The notes under the pieces are model-generated. The model was not told the DNA's origin. It worked only from the letters and a program-made list of their open reading frames with translations, and did no database searches. Below, piece after piece: positions 56,159 through 64,000 of a stretch of DNA of 64,000 nucleotides. The position numbers and the translations under genes are program-made. Source of the DNA: Symsagittifera roscoffensis (Eukaryota > Xenacoelomorpha > Acoela > Convolutidae); the NCBI RefSeq assembly GCF_963678635.1, contig NC_087069.1:19506660-19570659 (forward strand), read 5' to 3'. Position 1 is the stretch's first letter; each line of letters starts with the position of its first letter.

Positions 56159-56455
56159 AACCTGCTAAAGTTCCCGAGTCGAATATTCAAAAATTAGCGA
56201 GACTCTCAGAGAAGCAATGTTACGTCTCGAGAAAATTAATGACTGTGGCGATAAAAGAGCGACCTGTGGCGACCTTTGCCCACAAAACACAATTGATTTT
56301 GTTCAGACCCCTTTTCGCGTTTGTTTGCATTTACAGCGAGGCTGGAAAAACGATCGTGAAAATCACGGTGCATGCTGTTATCAAGGCATTTGTCCATATA
56401 GAATTCAGGAAAAATGGCGACGAAATTGTGGAGCTGAGCATAGAATCAACAGCAG
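56159..56455 (+). CDS. Exon-like frame with acceptor and donor, beta-rich
   Basis: Preceded by TTAACTCTTCAG and followed by AGCAG|GTAATTAAT. In the frame starting CAACCTGCT the translation is open throughout: KVPESNIQKLARLSEK, KERPVATFAHKTQLILF and AFVHIEFRKNGDEIVELSI, alternating strands as in a small beta domain. A second frame from 56217 is also open for 80 codons and unusually Cys-rich. I favour the first because it fits both splice sites. Not recognised. Confidence 0.45.
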
Positions 56456-56880
56456 GTAATTAATTTTTTTAATCCAAAACACTAATTTGATGAAAAAAGG
56501 TGATTAGAAAAAATATATATAAAAATTACTTTAAAATTGTAAATTAAGTAAAACTTATTCTTGCAAAGTCAACTAATAGCGTCGCCTAAAGAGTTTCAGA
56601 CTTACTAGTACAAGGTATGATCAAGTACTATACGGAGGCCAAGCCTCATTTGAAAGGGACAGTTTTAAAACTTAGAAAAGAACCTTCCTGTACTGCTTGA
56701 AAATTTTCAACCAAAAAAAGCTCAAATTTATCTTCCAAAATCTAACCAGAGTCGCCAGCCGCTACTTTTAGATCTCCTTATTTTTGTCATCGGATAGTCT
56801 GTCTCTTCTTGCCCAGAATTGTTTATGTTTTCAAAAATTACGTCATAAAGTTATCTTGAAATTGTTTTTACTACAATAAG
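56456..56880. other. Short spacer between convergent exon-like frames
   Basis: AT-rich, no frame and no repeat matched elsewhere in the window. If the plus- and minus-strand exon calls are right, the two genes converge here. Confidence 0.4.
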
Positions 56881-57422
56881 TTATTCTTCATCACTATTTA
56901 CATCGTTGGCTATAATAGCTACTCGATTAACAATTTTTTCATTGAGTTTTGTCACATTCTCTGACATTTCCTTGATAAGTTCTCTGTCTTTTTTCTCGAT
57001 TTTTAAACTTTTACAAACTGAGCGACGGTTTAAACTACTTCTGGCTTTGGCACGCAATTTGAACTGAAGAAAGCCAATCACTTCTTGCAATAGTTTGACT
57101 AATTGTTTCCCTACTTCTAACGTATCCATGAAGTAATACACTTCTCGTATCTGCGATATTTGACTGTTTTCCATTTTGTAGTAGAAATTGTTCTTCTGTT
57201 TTTCTATATTTTCGATCAAATTAGGTAAAATTGTGATGTTTAATGCCTGCACACTTTGAAAGATATCTTCTGTTTTGATGAGGGGAACTAAAATTAAAAT
57301 TTGGGTAATGTCTCGTTGTATACGTTTGAGCATCTGAATGGGCTTGAGTCGCGGTTCTAATTGGTTTTTGAGTTCGTATCGCGGAATTGGGATTGGCAGA
57401 TCGTATGTTGATATAATATCAG
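56881..57422 (-). CDS. Terminal exon of an unidentified gene
   Basis: The minus-strand frame opens right after GATTTCAG (acceptor complement at 57423-57429) and runs 180 residues to TAA. It has LPIPIPRYELKNQLEPR, then a helical region (FYYKMENSQISQIREVYYF; LLQEVIGFLQFKLRAKA) and an acidic tail NDVNSDEE. The track ATG at 57333 is internal: the frame continues upstream to the acceptor, so this is a last exon rather than a full gene. Helix-rich, no family recognised. Upstream exons would lie beyond the LTR-like block to the right and were not found. Confidence 0.45.
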
Positions 57423-57574
57423 CTGAAATCAGAATATATCAAAGTAATCATAACAATCGTCAAAAATAAAAATAAATAAGAAAAAAACTCATCCAACACT
57501 TTATACATCCAACATTTTCAAATCAAAACATACAATATCACGTAAATAAGCAAAAAAATGACTGAAAAAATCCT

Positions 57575-58000
57575 GTGTCTTTTAACGCCACAGGTTAAAA
57601 GTGGAACCAGTTCTGGACTAGTATTTATAAACTAATTAATTTATAAAACTTTCCCTATAAAATATTACTAACTAACCAATCATATTCCATCAGAAACACT
57701 GACAATTATTTGTTAGTGCTGAACTTTTTGTAATTTCAGCACCAGAACAATTTTAATAAATCTTAGACTACAGTTGTTCTCCTTTTAGACAACCTCCAAG
57801 ACTAACTCGCAAGTACCAGTATACACTAGATCTATTGAGACTAGGAGATGTAAGAGTAAGATTAAGATTGGCATTAGACTAAGAAGTTGCATAAATTTAT
57901 CCGACCGAAAAAAAAAGCGTGACGAACAGACGGTGTACCTTATCTGAAATTACTCTAGGAGAAAGCTACTTCTGGCTTAAACTCATCTGGTGCGACCAGT
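57575..58000 (+). repeat. Solo-LTR-like copy of the gypsy element
   Basis: Matches the reverse complement of 40685-41060 over most of its length (ACTAACCAATCATA, CAGCACCAGAACAATTTTAA, CTATTGAGACTAGGAGATGT, GACGAACAGACGGTGTACC, CATCTGGTGCGACCAG). No internal element sequence follows on either side, which suggests a solo LTR from LTR-LTR recombination. On the minus strand it would sit in the intron upstream of the 56881-57422 exon. Confidence 0.65.
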
Positions 58001-58146
58001 TGCAAAGGAAAAAAGTTGCAAAATATTATTTAGGATTCACTGGTTCGACCCTTTAGGGGATTGGTGTGGTCTAATAATTTCTTCAAAAGAGCGCCCAAGA
58101 ATCCCCCAATCCAAATGATGGAATAGCGCTTGACTAGACAATATTT

Positions 58147-58389
58147 TTGCTATCATTTCTAAATATTAGAAGAGCTCTGAATCATGGCGAGGTATTCTTG
58201 TCGCCTGGTAACAATTTCCGCTTTACGATTGTAGGTTCTATCTATTATAACATCAACAGAATAATGAACGAGTTGACTTATTCAAAAAATGGAAAAAATA
58301 TTTACGGAACATTTGACCTCAAGAAAAAGTTTGCGGTCTCGAACAAAGCTTTAATAGTGTTTGATTTCAAAATATTCCCCATTACTTGA
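58147..58389 (+). CDS. Small beta-rich ORF, possible exon
   Basis: A frame with FLSPGNNFRFTIVGSIYYN, KNGKNIYGTFDLKKKFAV and ALIVFDFKIFPIT, ending TGA. Alternating hydrophobic strands give a domain-like look similar in style to 56159-56455. The start is uncertain (TTG- or acceptor-led, TAAATATTAG just upstream). No homolog recognised. Could be the terminal exon of the gene that includes 56159-56455. Confidence 0.35.
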   Translation: MLSFLNIRRALNHGEVFLSPGNNFRFTIVGSIYYNINRIMNELTYSKNGKNIYGTFDLKKKFAVSNKALIVFDFKIFPIT

Positions 58390-58735
58390 ACCGAAATAGA
58401 ATTTGCAAAAATCTCTTCTACATGAAGGCAGATCAAATTTGGAAAAAAAAATCCGAGATTCAGAACGAAAATCAAAATTCGTTTTTGTAAATCCTTACAT
58501 TTTTTTTTTTTATCAGGTAATCAGAAGGTCAAAAGTATCATAGTAACCGAGGTTACAGTCATGAGTCCCTTCATCATGTATTCCAGTCAAAATCTTTGGA
58601 ATTTTCTAGATATGGAAGTGATAATGATAAAAGAAGATGTTAAGTGTTTAAGTCCTTTTCATTTAAAATCGATACGGGTTACGCTTCTTCAATAAGAACA
58701 CGCAACTCGACACGAGATAATATAATATACAACTG

Positions 58736-59535
58736 TTACAAGTAAAAAATTTCGTCGAAAGTTATTTTGTCATTTATTGTTCCGAGTACGCAAGCGGCGT
58801 TCGCAATCTGTATTGCCAGGGAGATTCTCTGTTTTAAAAAGCTGCCTGCTCTGGGTTCCTCAGTGCATATGCTTAGGTTCTTACAAAGCTTGCTCAAAAA
58901 AACTTCTGTGCTGGGGCCGGCCGCGCCCTGAATTTCAAAAGCTAGCGGTTGAAAAAGATATCCATCATTTACAAGATCTTTATATTTGTCAATTTTTCGC
59001 TCTTCCGCTTCAGCGGCAGCCGTACCAGGGTTACAAACAGACCCGGCATTAATCCTACAAGGAGCTAAGGAGTCTACTACCGTTACATCCCACAAGAGCT
59101 GCTTACCATCAGCCCATGGAACGAGCGTCAAACCGTCTGGTCGCTTCTGATCGGTCCTGTAGAGGTGTCGTGGTTCTAAAACAGACGGAATGTGAGTAGA
59201 TGATAGACTCTGCTTTATAAGGGCATTCAGGTTTGAATGCCTAGAGAATCTCCCTGCACTTTTGAGGCAAGAAAGACCATGCCAACCATCCTCGGTAACG
59301 TCTTTTCCGCACACGCATTTATGCCGTTCGCATATTTTTGATCCTAATCGAAGTCCTATCGCAATTCTGAGTTGTTGGTTCGACAGTTTTAACCTTAAAT
59401 TTTTGCAGGGGATGACGTTCAACCATTGGGATCCAAATCTATCTTGGAACGCGTTGAACCTTTTCACGTCCGTTGGTTCGAGTCGTAAAATCAAGTCTGC
59501 AATTTCGCTGTCAAAAATTGGCTCCGTCCAATTTT
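58736..59535 (-). pseudogene. LINE C-terminal Cys-His knuckle and restriction-like endonuclease
   Basis: The frame gives LRIAIGLRLGSKICERHKC, then C-x-C-G...WHGLSC (Cys-rich knuckle HKCVCGKDVTEDGWHGLSC), KSAGRFSRHSNLN, KRPDGLTLVPWADGKQLLW and DVTVVDSLAP. R-P-D-G followed by W-D-V-T is the PD-(D/E)XK-type core of early-branching LINEs, used to nick the genomic target. It ends FLKQRISLAIQIANAACVLG. The frame opens at TTG. In-phase sequence extends upstream to about 59530, where a one-base shift in an A-run links it to the RT frame. Confidence 0.85.
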
Positions 59536-61296
59536 TTGGATTTCATTTTCCGGAGCCATTTCAATTTTTCCAAGATCAAACCACCGTTTAAGCGCATCAT
59601 CATAGGTTCCATCCACATGCTCCAAACCAAAGATTTCGCTCAAGGCATCTTTCGCTCCTACTGCTGAGGCTAAGAAAGCGGGTAAAGCGGGTAGACGAGC
59701 GGAAGAAACGCCCAAGCCACCTTTGGCTGCCGGGAGAACTGCTTGTAAAAACTGGTTATCATCCATTTTCACGTTAGTGACCTTGCATAACGAATTTCTT
59801 AGTAATTTATCGTAGCGTTCCAAAAAATCATTTTGCAAAAAACAAGGGCTCGTACACAAAAAATATAGGAGTTTTGGCATGCTAAAGCAATTTTTCAGGA
59901 GGTAAAAACCATAATGGGCGTCTAGTTTGTCAATGACATCCGAGATTTTTTCAAGCTCCCTAATTTTTTCGTCGAGTAATTCTTTTCGGCAAAGTTCGCC
60001 GATTGGAGATCCTAAAATGAGGAGTTCTTCTTTTGTTTTTATTTTTATTTTGGGGCATATTTTTCGAAATTGTGTTAAAATTGAATTATACTGTGTACTA
60101 GTAGTCGGTCCCAAAAAACAAAGTTCACACTTCTCAGTGTTTAAGCTCAGGCCGTAAATTTGTTCCGATTTCAGAATGTTTTTAAGGTCCCGGAGTACTA
60201 CCTTATAGTCGTCGGCTAAATTCCCATCATCTAAATACCAGATGTTAATTTTCGACTCCAACTGTTTGACTAGTGTATGAATTGTTTCCGCAAAAAGGGG
60301 TGGGGCTTCAGGATCACCTTGCTGAGTTCCGTCTTCTGACATTATGACAGAGCTTCCGTAAAAAAGGTAACTAGGTTTAGCATACGCGCAATGGGTGTAA
60401 TTATATAATTCGGGGCGATTTGAAAAAACATGATTCAGCATTGTTTCTCTGTTTAAAGAGTTAAAGGCATTCTTAAAATCTAGTTTTAAAAGAACAGTAC
60501 ATTTTGGATTGTCGTCGCGTTCAATTAGGTTTCGAAACGAGTGCGCAGCTATTTCTGCTCCTCGTTTGGTAGCGCATCCTACCTGTACGTTTCCGAAAAA
60601 ATTTTGTCGCTCGGAGAGGGCCTTGCTTCCAGCGCATTTAGACGCGATACGTCTCAGCGTGTTGCCTATGGCAATCGGTCTCAACCCTCCGTCTATTTTT
60701 ATGAGGGCGATAAGCTTTGCGCCAAAAAAGAAAGGTCTTAGTGGTTCCGGTATTTTGCCATCTCCAATGAGGTTTATCAGCTTAGTAAGCGATTTCAGAA
60801 AATTAAGTCCTGCACTGCCATTCGACTTACTAACAAGATCTCTAAAAATTTGAGGAAATATTTTATCAGGACCTGCTGCTGATCCGTTTGGAAAGGACAT
60901 TATCGCTTTGTATAGGTCGAAATCGGTGACGAAAAAACTATCCAACTTTTCTGGATTTGGAGCTGCAAATTTGGCTCGCTGCGGGTGCTTAGATAACAAT
61001 TTTTGATAGTTATCAGTTGAAAAAGGAGCTATTTTGTCATCCGAAGCAGCAAGCCTTATTCCTCCCTTTACATTTCCTTCATCGAGCTTACTACTTATTA
61101 ACTTTATTCTCTGCTCGAGGTCACTCAGAGGCGGGCTTGAAACTTGGGGATGGGGTTTTGGAAGTGACACGTCATTTGCTCGAATTTTTTTATTTATCAA
61201 AGAGCTCATGCTTGTGGTCTGTTTGCGTCCACTTCTTTTCGGTTGCTCCAAAAAAAACAAGAACGACGTTAAAAAAAATTTGCCATTTTGTAACAT
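59491..61296 (-). CDS. LINE reverse transcriptase
   Basis: A 601-residue frame. Around residue 135 SFPNGSAAGPDKIFPQIF (motif 0/1), about 205 GLRPIAIGNTLRRIASK, motif A LKLDFKNAFNSLNRETM (Asp 273), motif B EDGTQQGDPEAPPLF (about 321-335), motif C NIWYLDDGNLADD (YLDD about 354-357), then thumb AAKGGLGVSSARLP. All catalytic residues are present, so the RT domain is intact. The N-terminus read from the first ATG is basic and probably not the natural start: the PHD-like frame overlaps by 107 bp. Confidence 0.9.
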   Translation of the reverse strand: MLQNGKFFLTSFLFFLEQPKRSGRKQTTSMSSLINKKIRANDVSLPKPHPQVSSPPLSDLEQRIKLISSKLDEGNVKGGIRLAASDDKIAPFSTDNYQKLLSKHPQRAKFAAPNPEKLDSFFVTDFDLYKAIMSFPNGSAAGPDKIFPQIFRDLVSKSNGSAGLNFLKSLTKLINLIGDGKIPEPLRPFFFGAKLIALIKIDGGLRPIAIGNTLRRIASKCAGSKALSERQNFFGNVQVGCATKRGAEIAAHSFRNLIERDDNPKCTVLLKLDFKNAFNSLNRETMLNHVFSNRPELYNYTHCAYAKPSYLFYGSSVIMSEDGTQQGDPEAPPLFAETIHTLVKQLESKINIWYLDDGNLADDYKVVLRDLKNILKSEQIYGLSLNTEKCELCFLGPTTSTQYNSILTQFRKICPKIKIKTKEELLILGSPIGELCRKELLDEKIRELEKISDVIDKLDAHYGFYLLKNCFSMPKLLYFLCTSPCFLQNDFLERYDKLLRNSLCKVTNVKMDDNQFLQAVLPAAKGGLGVSSARLPALPAFLASAVGAKDALSEIFGLEHVDGTYDDALKRWFDLGKIEMAPENEIQKIGRSQFLTAKLQT

Positions 61297-61636
61297 CTTC
61301 TACATTGTAGACGATGTCATTTATTTTGTCCGACAGATTTTCCGCCAAGGGAACACGCGAGTCTTTTGGTACTCTCTTGAGTACTCGGACATTTGAGATG
61401 GCTGTATTAACATAATTGTCTAGCACTAAATCATTACCTATTGTTGCTTTATTAACAGATTTTACATCAACGCATAAAGGACACTGAAACCATTGGGTTT
61501 TCTTAGAGTCGCTAAGAGAAATTTTTACACAACTGATATGATACCAACTAGAACAACAATCACATTTAATCCAATTTATCAGTCCTGAAGGTTTTAAGCA
61601 ATCTTTGCTTGTACACTCTTTGTTGTTTTTCCTCAT
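61190..61636 (-). CDS. LINE N-terminal PHD-like zinc finger
   Basis: A 148-residue ATG-started frame: CTSKDCLKPSGLINWIKC, DCCSSWYHISCVKI, then WFQCPLCV. C-x4-C...C-x2-C-x4-H-x2-C...W-x2-C-x2-C is a PHD finger with the diagnostic Trp before the last Cys pair. PHD fingers read histone tails. In LINE N-termini they may guide the complex to chromatin. The shared 107 bp with the RT frame include a run of eight A on the coding strand near 61277, the likely frameshift point. Confidence 0.85.
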   Translation of the reverse strand: MRKNNKECTSKDCLKPSGLINWIKCDCCSSWYHISCVKISLSDSKKTQWFQCPLCVDVKSVNKATIGNDLVLDNYVNTAISNVRVLKRVPKDSRVPLAENLSDKINDIVYNVEDVTKWQIFFNVVLVFFGATEKKWTQTDHKHELFDK

Positions 61637-61809
61637 CTTGACGCAGCATAAAGGTAAAAAAAAAGGATTTTGACTGGACTTTAGGGGACTGAACTAACCC
61701 ATGATAAGCGGTTAGTGGGAATTTTACAAATCAGCAAATAAAAAAAAGACAACTAAATTAATTTAAAAGGTTAAAAGGCAGCATAAAGGTTAAAAATCAA
61801 AAACAAGGA
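61637..61809. other. Spacer between two LINEs
   Basis: AT-rich. GCAGCATAAAGGT occurs at about 61643 and 61780, bracketing about 135 bp. This may be a small duplication around the 5' end of the minus-strand LINE. Confidence 0.5.
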
Positions 61810-61999
61810 ACAATCTCACCCGAGCTCAGTAGGTTCAGCGGCGCACCACCAGACTTCTCAAGCCAGTTCCAGTTCCCCACCTCCCCACAGAAAGCCACTT
61901 GACAGACCTGTCTCCAAAATCCCTCAGAGGGCGCTCCACATACAGGCACAAACATCAAACATAACAAATCTATTCAATAAGTTTATCACAACAATTAGG

Positions 62000-62071
62000 G
62001 GCTTTAAATCTCCGATCGACCTTTTTTCCCTCTCGGGTCGGTCCTCCTGTGGCAGCCTCCGGATCGAAACA
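62000..62071. repeat. 72-bp direct repeat, left copy
   Basis: GGCTTTAAATCTCCGATCGA through GCCTCCGGATCGAAACA, repeated at 62617-62688 with one C/T difference at the start of a T-run. Offset 617 bp. Confidence 0.9.
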
Positions 62072-62616
62072 AAACATGTAAGGATTATGTTTTAATGCAA
62101 AATCCTTAAAACATAATTTTTAAGGATTTTGCATTAATCCTAAAAAAATTAATGCAAAATCCTTACATTAGTTTTGCATGTAATTTTTTAAATTATGTTT
62201 ACAAAAAAGAAAACTGTGGCGCACTTCATAAATTTGATATACTATAAGTTTTAAATATGGCAGAAAATTTTTTTTAGGATAGCTAAAGGTAATCTTAAGA
62301 TTATGTAGAAGTATTTCTAACCTCCGTATAGAGTTAAGCTCTATAACAAAGCGATTGAGAAAGATATTGCTTTTGAATTCTATGACACACGTTCGCCACT
62401 GGCGATACGCAATGCCAACATTCTCTAGGACGTTGTCCTTGTTCAGGTTACTTAAATACCCTACTTAATAATAAATTTAACATAATAACATAACCAGTTT
62501 TACAGTCTTCACTACACCTCTTAAGCTAAATCAAGAACATCATAATATCTAATAAGTTACTGCACTAAGTTTAATCAGTCCATAATCAATTTATAGTTTA
62601 AGCAACTGAAGTTTAA
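62072..62616. other. 545-bp AT-rich segment between the direct repeats
   Basis: Non-coding, AT-rich, unlike the GC-richer 5' UTR on either side. It starts with the nested hairpin and has CACGTTCGCCACTGGCGATA, a short dyad, near 62390. It looks like an insertion into the LINE 5' UTR. No terminal motif identifies the element type. Confidence 0.55.
62092..62137. repeat. Perfect hairpin: 20-bp stem, 6-base loop
   Basis: TTAATGCAAAATCCTTAAAA, loop CATAAT, then its exact reverse complement. A third TTAATGCAAAATCCTTA copy starts at about 62149, and TGTAAGGATT (62078) pairs with AATCCTTACA at its end, giving a nested stem across 62078-62168. It lies at the left end of the segment bounded by the 72-bp repeats. 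Confidence 0.9.
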
Positions 62617-62688
62617 GGCTTTAAATCTCCGATCGACCCTTTTTCCCTCTCGGGTCGGTCCTCCTGTGGCAGCCTCCGGATCGAAACA
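62617..62688. repeat. 72-bp direct repeat, right copy
   Basis: Partner of 62000-62071. Immediately after, CCGGATCGAAACACATTC is tandemly duplicated with a 21-bp period (about 62677-62715). Confidence 0.9.
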
Positions 62689-62801
62689 CATTCGATCCGG
62701 ATCGAAACACATTCCACTTCCCCAATACATTCCACAATGGCGCCATCAAACCGAAAAACTGCTGCAAAACATGCACAAATCCCATAACAGCACGGGATGC
62801 C

Positions 62802-63641
62802 GTGTTTCTATGTGTCTCATGCGGAGACTCAATGCACTTGACCCTTAAGTGCACCGAAATGAGTGAACGAGCAATCTTCGGGATAAGTGAGGTCAGCCAA
62901 AACCTCCTACTTATCTGCAACGCGTGTGTCCGCCTAAACCATAGGGACCGCATGCTGGACAAACTTGCATCCACTAGAGAAAACAACGACATAAAGCCAA
63001 TAGTGGAGAGCGTTGAAGAAGTCAAAAATCAGCTCAAATCCCTGACAAGTAACATCGGTAACGTCGAAGGTATAAAGGACCAGATAACTTCCCTGAGAGC
63101 CGAGATGGCTCCACGACCTGACAGTGAACTCACCACCAGCAGAACAACAAAAACATCAGAACCAAAAACCCAGAAGAAAAAAGAAAACTACAACGGATTA
63201 CGGGTGCGAGGCATTGCAGAATCGAAGGCCAAATCGCCAAGAGAACGGTACGAACACGACGTGAAGGAAGTTAAAAGTATTCTGGAATTCCTAAAAATCG
63301 ACTGTCCGATCGATGATGTAAGGCGATTGGGAAACTACGATGGCAAAAAAGACAGAACACTCATAATCAAAACAACCAGCGAACACCATCGACGGCTGAT
63401 ACTGCTATCGCTATACAAATTAAAAACTTACTCTAAACAGGTATATATGAGAAAGGAACTATCCCCTGAAGACCAAAAAATTGAAAACGATGCTTTGAAA
63501 CTACGCCGAAAGATGATCGAAAACGAATACAACAAAAAACGTCTACGAATCAGAAACCTCAAGCTTCAACAAAACACAAACGAAACTGACGACAAGAATC
63601 TAGACAACTGGGAAAATGTTCCGCCAGAACCAGAACAATGA
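62802..63641 (+). CDS. CR1-like LINE ORF1 (zinc finger, coiled coil, RNA-binding region)
   Basis: A 279-residue frame. The open frame also extends upstream of the GTG at 62802 and adds NCCKTCTNPITARDAVFLC, so the N-terminal finger is C-C-x2-C...C-x2-C-GDSMH...C...C-x2-C, PHD/CCHC-like. An ATG at 62737 is one base out of frame and would join through the five-A run at 62754-62758, so the natural start is probably there. Then a coiled coil (VEEVKNQLKSLTSNIGNVE), a basic linker, and an alpha/beta region LRVRGIAESKAKSPRERY and DVRRLGNYDGKKDRTLI, as in LINE ORF1 RNA-binding (RRM/CTD-like) domains. It binds element RNA in known relatives. Ends CAA TGA CTA. Confidence 0.8.
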   Translation: MFLCVSCGDSMHLTLKCTEMSERAIFGISEVSQNLLLICNACVRLNHRDRMLDKLASTRENNDIKPIVESVEEVKNQLKSLTSNIGNVEGIKDQITSLRAEMAPRPDSELTTSRTTKTSEPKTQKKKENYNGLRVRGIAESKAKSPRERYEHDVKEVKSILEFLKIDCPIDDVRRLGNYDGKKDRTLIIKTTSEHHRRLILLSLYKLKTYSKQVYMRKELSPEDQKIENDALKLRRKMIENEYNKKRLRIRNLKLQQNTNETDDKNLDNWENVPPEPEQ

Positions 63642-64000
63642 CTACATACTAAAAGTTCGCTCAGTATTCTAAATTTTAATGTCAGGAGCCTGCTAGACAT
63701 TAGTAGACGCATGACATTGGCAAATGCAGTTCCTACAAACGACTACGACATCATCTGTCTAACTGAAACATGGCTCACAACTGCAGTACCAGACGAGGCC
63801 CTCTTTCTATCAAACTACACAATACACAGAACAGATCGACCCAATACGGGTCAGAACACTAAGCACGGCGGAGTCCTCATTGCAGTGAAAGGTTTAACTC
63901 ATAGCAGAATAGAACTCAAAACCGAACTAGAATGTGCTGCCATCGAAATCAAATCTCGTCAGAAGCAGATAGTAATCTGCTGCTTCTACAATCCCCCCAA
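63642..64000 (+). CDS. LINE ORF2, AP-type endonuclease, partial
   Basis: Open from directly after the ORF1 stop, in the same frame, to the window end. LSILNFNVRSLL contains the catalytic Asn, NDYDIICLTETWL the catalytic Glu (usual E-T-W-L), then RTDRPNTGQNTKHGGVLIAV and QIVICCFYNPP, all apurinic-endonuclease blocks of LINEs. No ATG precedes the Asn block: the first in-frame ATG (RRMTLA, about 63711) lies after it. Translation therefore needs stop read-through or re-initiation. Reverse transcriptase is expected beyond 64000. Confidence 0.85.

Larger units (their letters stand above)
58736..61636 (-). mobile_element. Non-LTR retrotransposon with PHD-like finger and restriction-like endonuclease
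   Basis: On the minus strand: a PHD-like zinc finger frame (61190-61636), reverse transcriptase frame (59491-61296), then CCHC plus restriction-like endonuclease frame (58736-59494). The three frames overlap and each junction falls at a homopolymer run, so they were probably one polyprotein of about 970 residues. The 3' UTR is very short. Distinct from the 16.5-19.8 kb LINE: different RT and a differently spaced Cys-His knuckle. Target-site duplications were not found. Confidence 0.85.
61810..64000 (+). mobile_element. CR1-like non-LTR retrotransposon, 5' part, cut by window end
   Basis: A GC-richer 5' UTR (61810-62071) resumes at 62617 after a 545-bp insertion or duplication. ORF1 (to 63641) and an apurinic-type endonuclease ORF2 (63642 to the end) follow on the plus strand. 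Order and protein style are those of CR1/L3-group LINEs. Frames are well preserved, so this is the youngest-looking element in the window. Confidence 0.8.

Overview
This window is eukaryotic and looks like an invertebrate metazoan genome contig. It is AT-rich, gene-poor and packed with decayed retroelements, with two 200-bp runs of N marking assembly gaps. Intron ends read TTTTCAG or TTTCAG where they can be seen. The 4-14 kb element reminds me of the large Cer-type Ty3/gypsy elements of nematodes. A nematode is my best guess, held only moderately. I saw no rRNA, tRNA, CRISPR array or bacterial-style operon.

Layout: 1-1240 is a GC-rich 29-bp minisatellite. 1255-3290 is an AT-rich satellite of about 0.5 kb units. 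4.25-14.35 kb is a very decayed Ty3/gypsy-like element: Gag pieces, a damaged zinc knuckle, an integrase zinc-binding piece, no visible protease, reverse transcriptase or RNase H, then 6 kb of broken 3' reading frames that include two SGNH-hydrolase-like modules. 15.1-15.9 kb holds a RING-finger fragment. 16.2-27.7 kb is a tandem array of an unrecognised, apparently intron-bearing sequence family. One array copy is split by a 3.3-kb minus-strand LINE with a perfect 13-bp target-site duplication. 29.6-41.1 kb is a minus-strand Ty3/gypsy element with readable zinc knuckle, DSGA protease, YLDD reverse transcriptase, RNase H and integrase pieces.

42.13-42.99 kb holds the best candidate host gene: a two-exon, 73-residue secreted protein with eight cysteines in the mature part, absent from simple ORF calls because it is spliced. 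43.5-52.4 kb is a tandem duplication with a period of about 4.7 kb. It carries 5' and Gag parts of the same gypsy family on the plus strand, a 106-bp near-perfect palindrome and a large inverted repeat. 55.8-58.4 kb contains possible exons on both strands and a solo-LTR-like block. 58.7-61.6 kb is a minus-strand LINE with a PHD-like finger, a YLDD reverse transcriptase and a CCHC plus restriction-like endonuclease. 61.8-64 kb is the 5' part of a CR1-like LINE whose ORF1 and endonuclease ORF2 lie in one frame, separated by a single UGA-CUA.

Most coding sequence here belongs to selfish elements, so the layout reflects nested insertion and local duplication rather than co-operating host genes. 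Coordinates of repeats and decayed fragments are approximate because they were read by eye.
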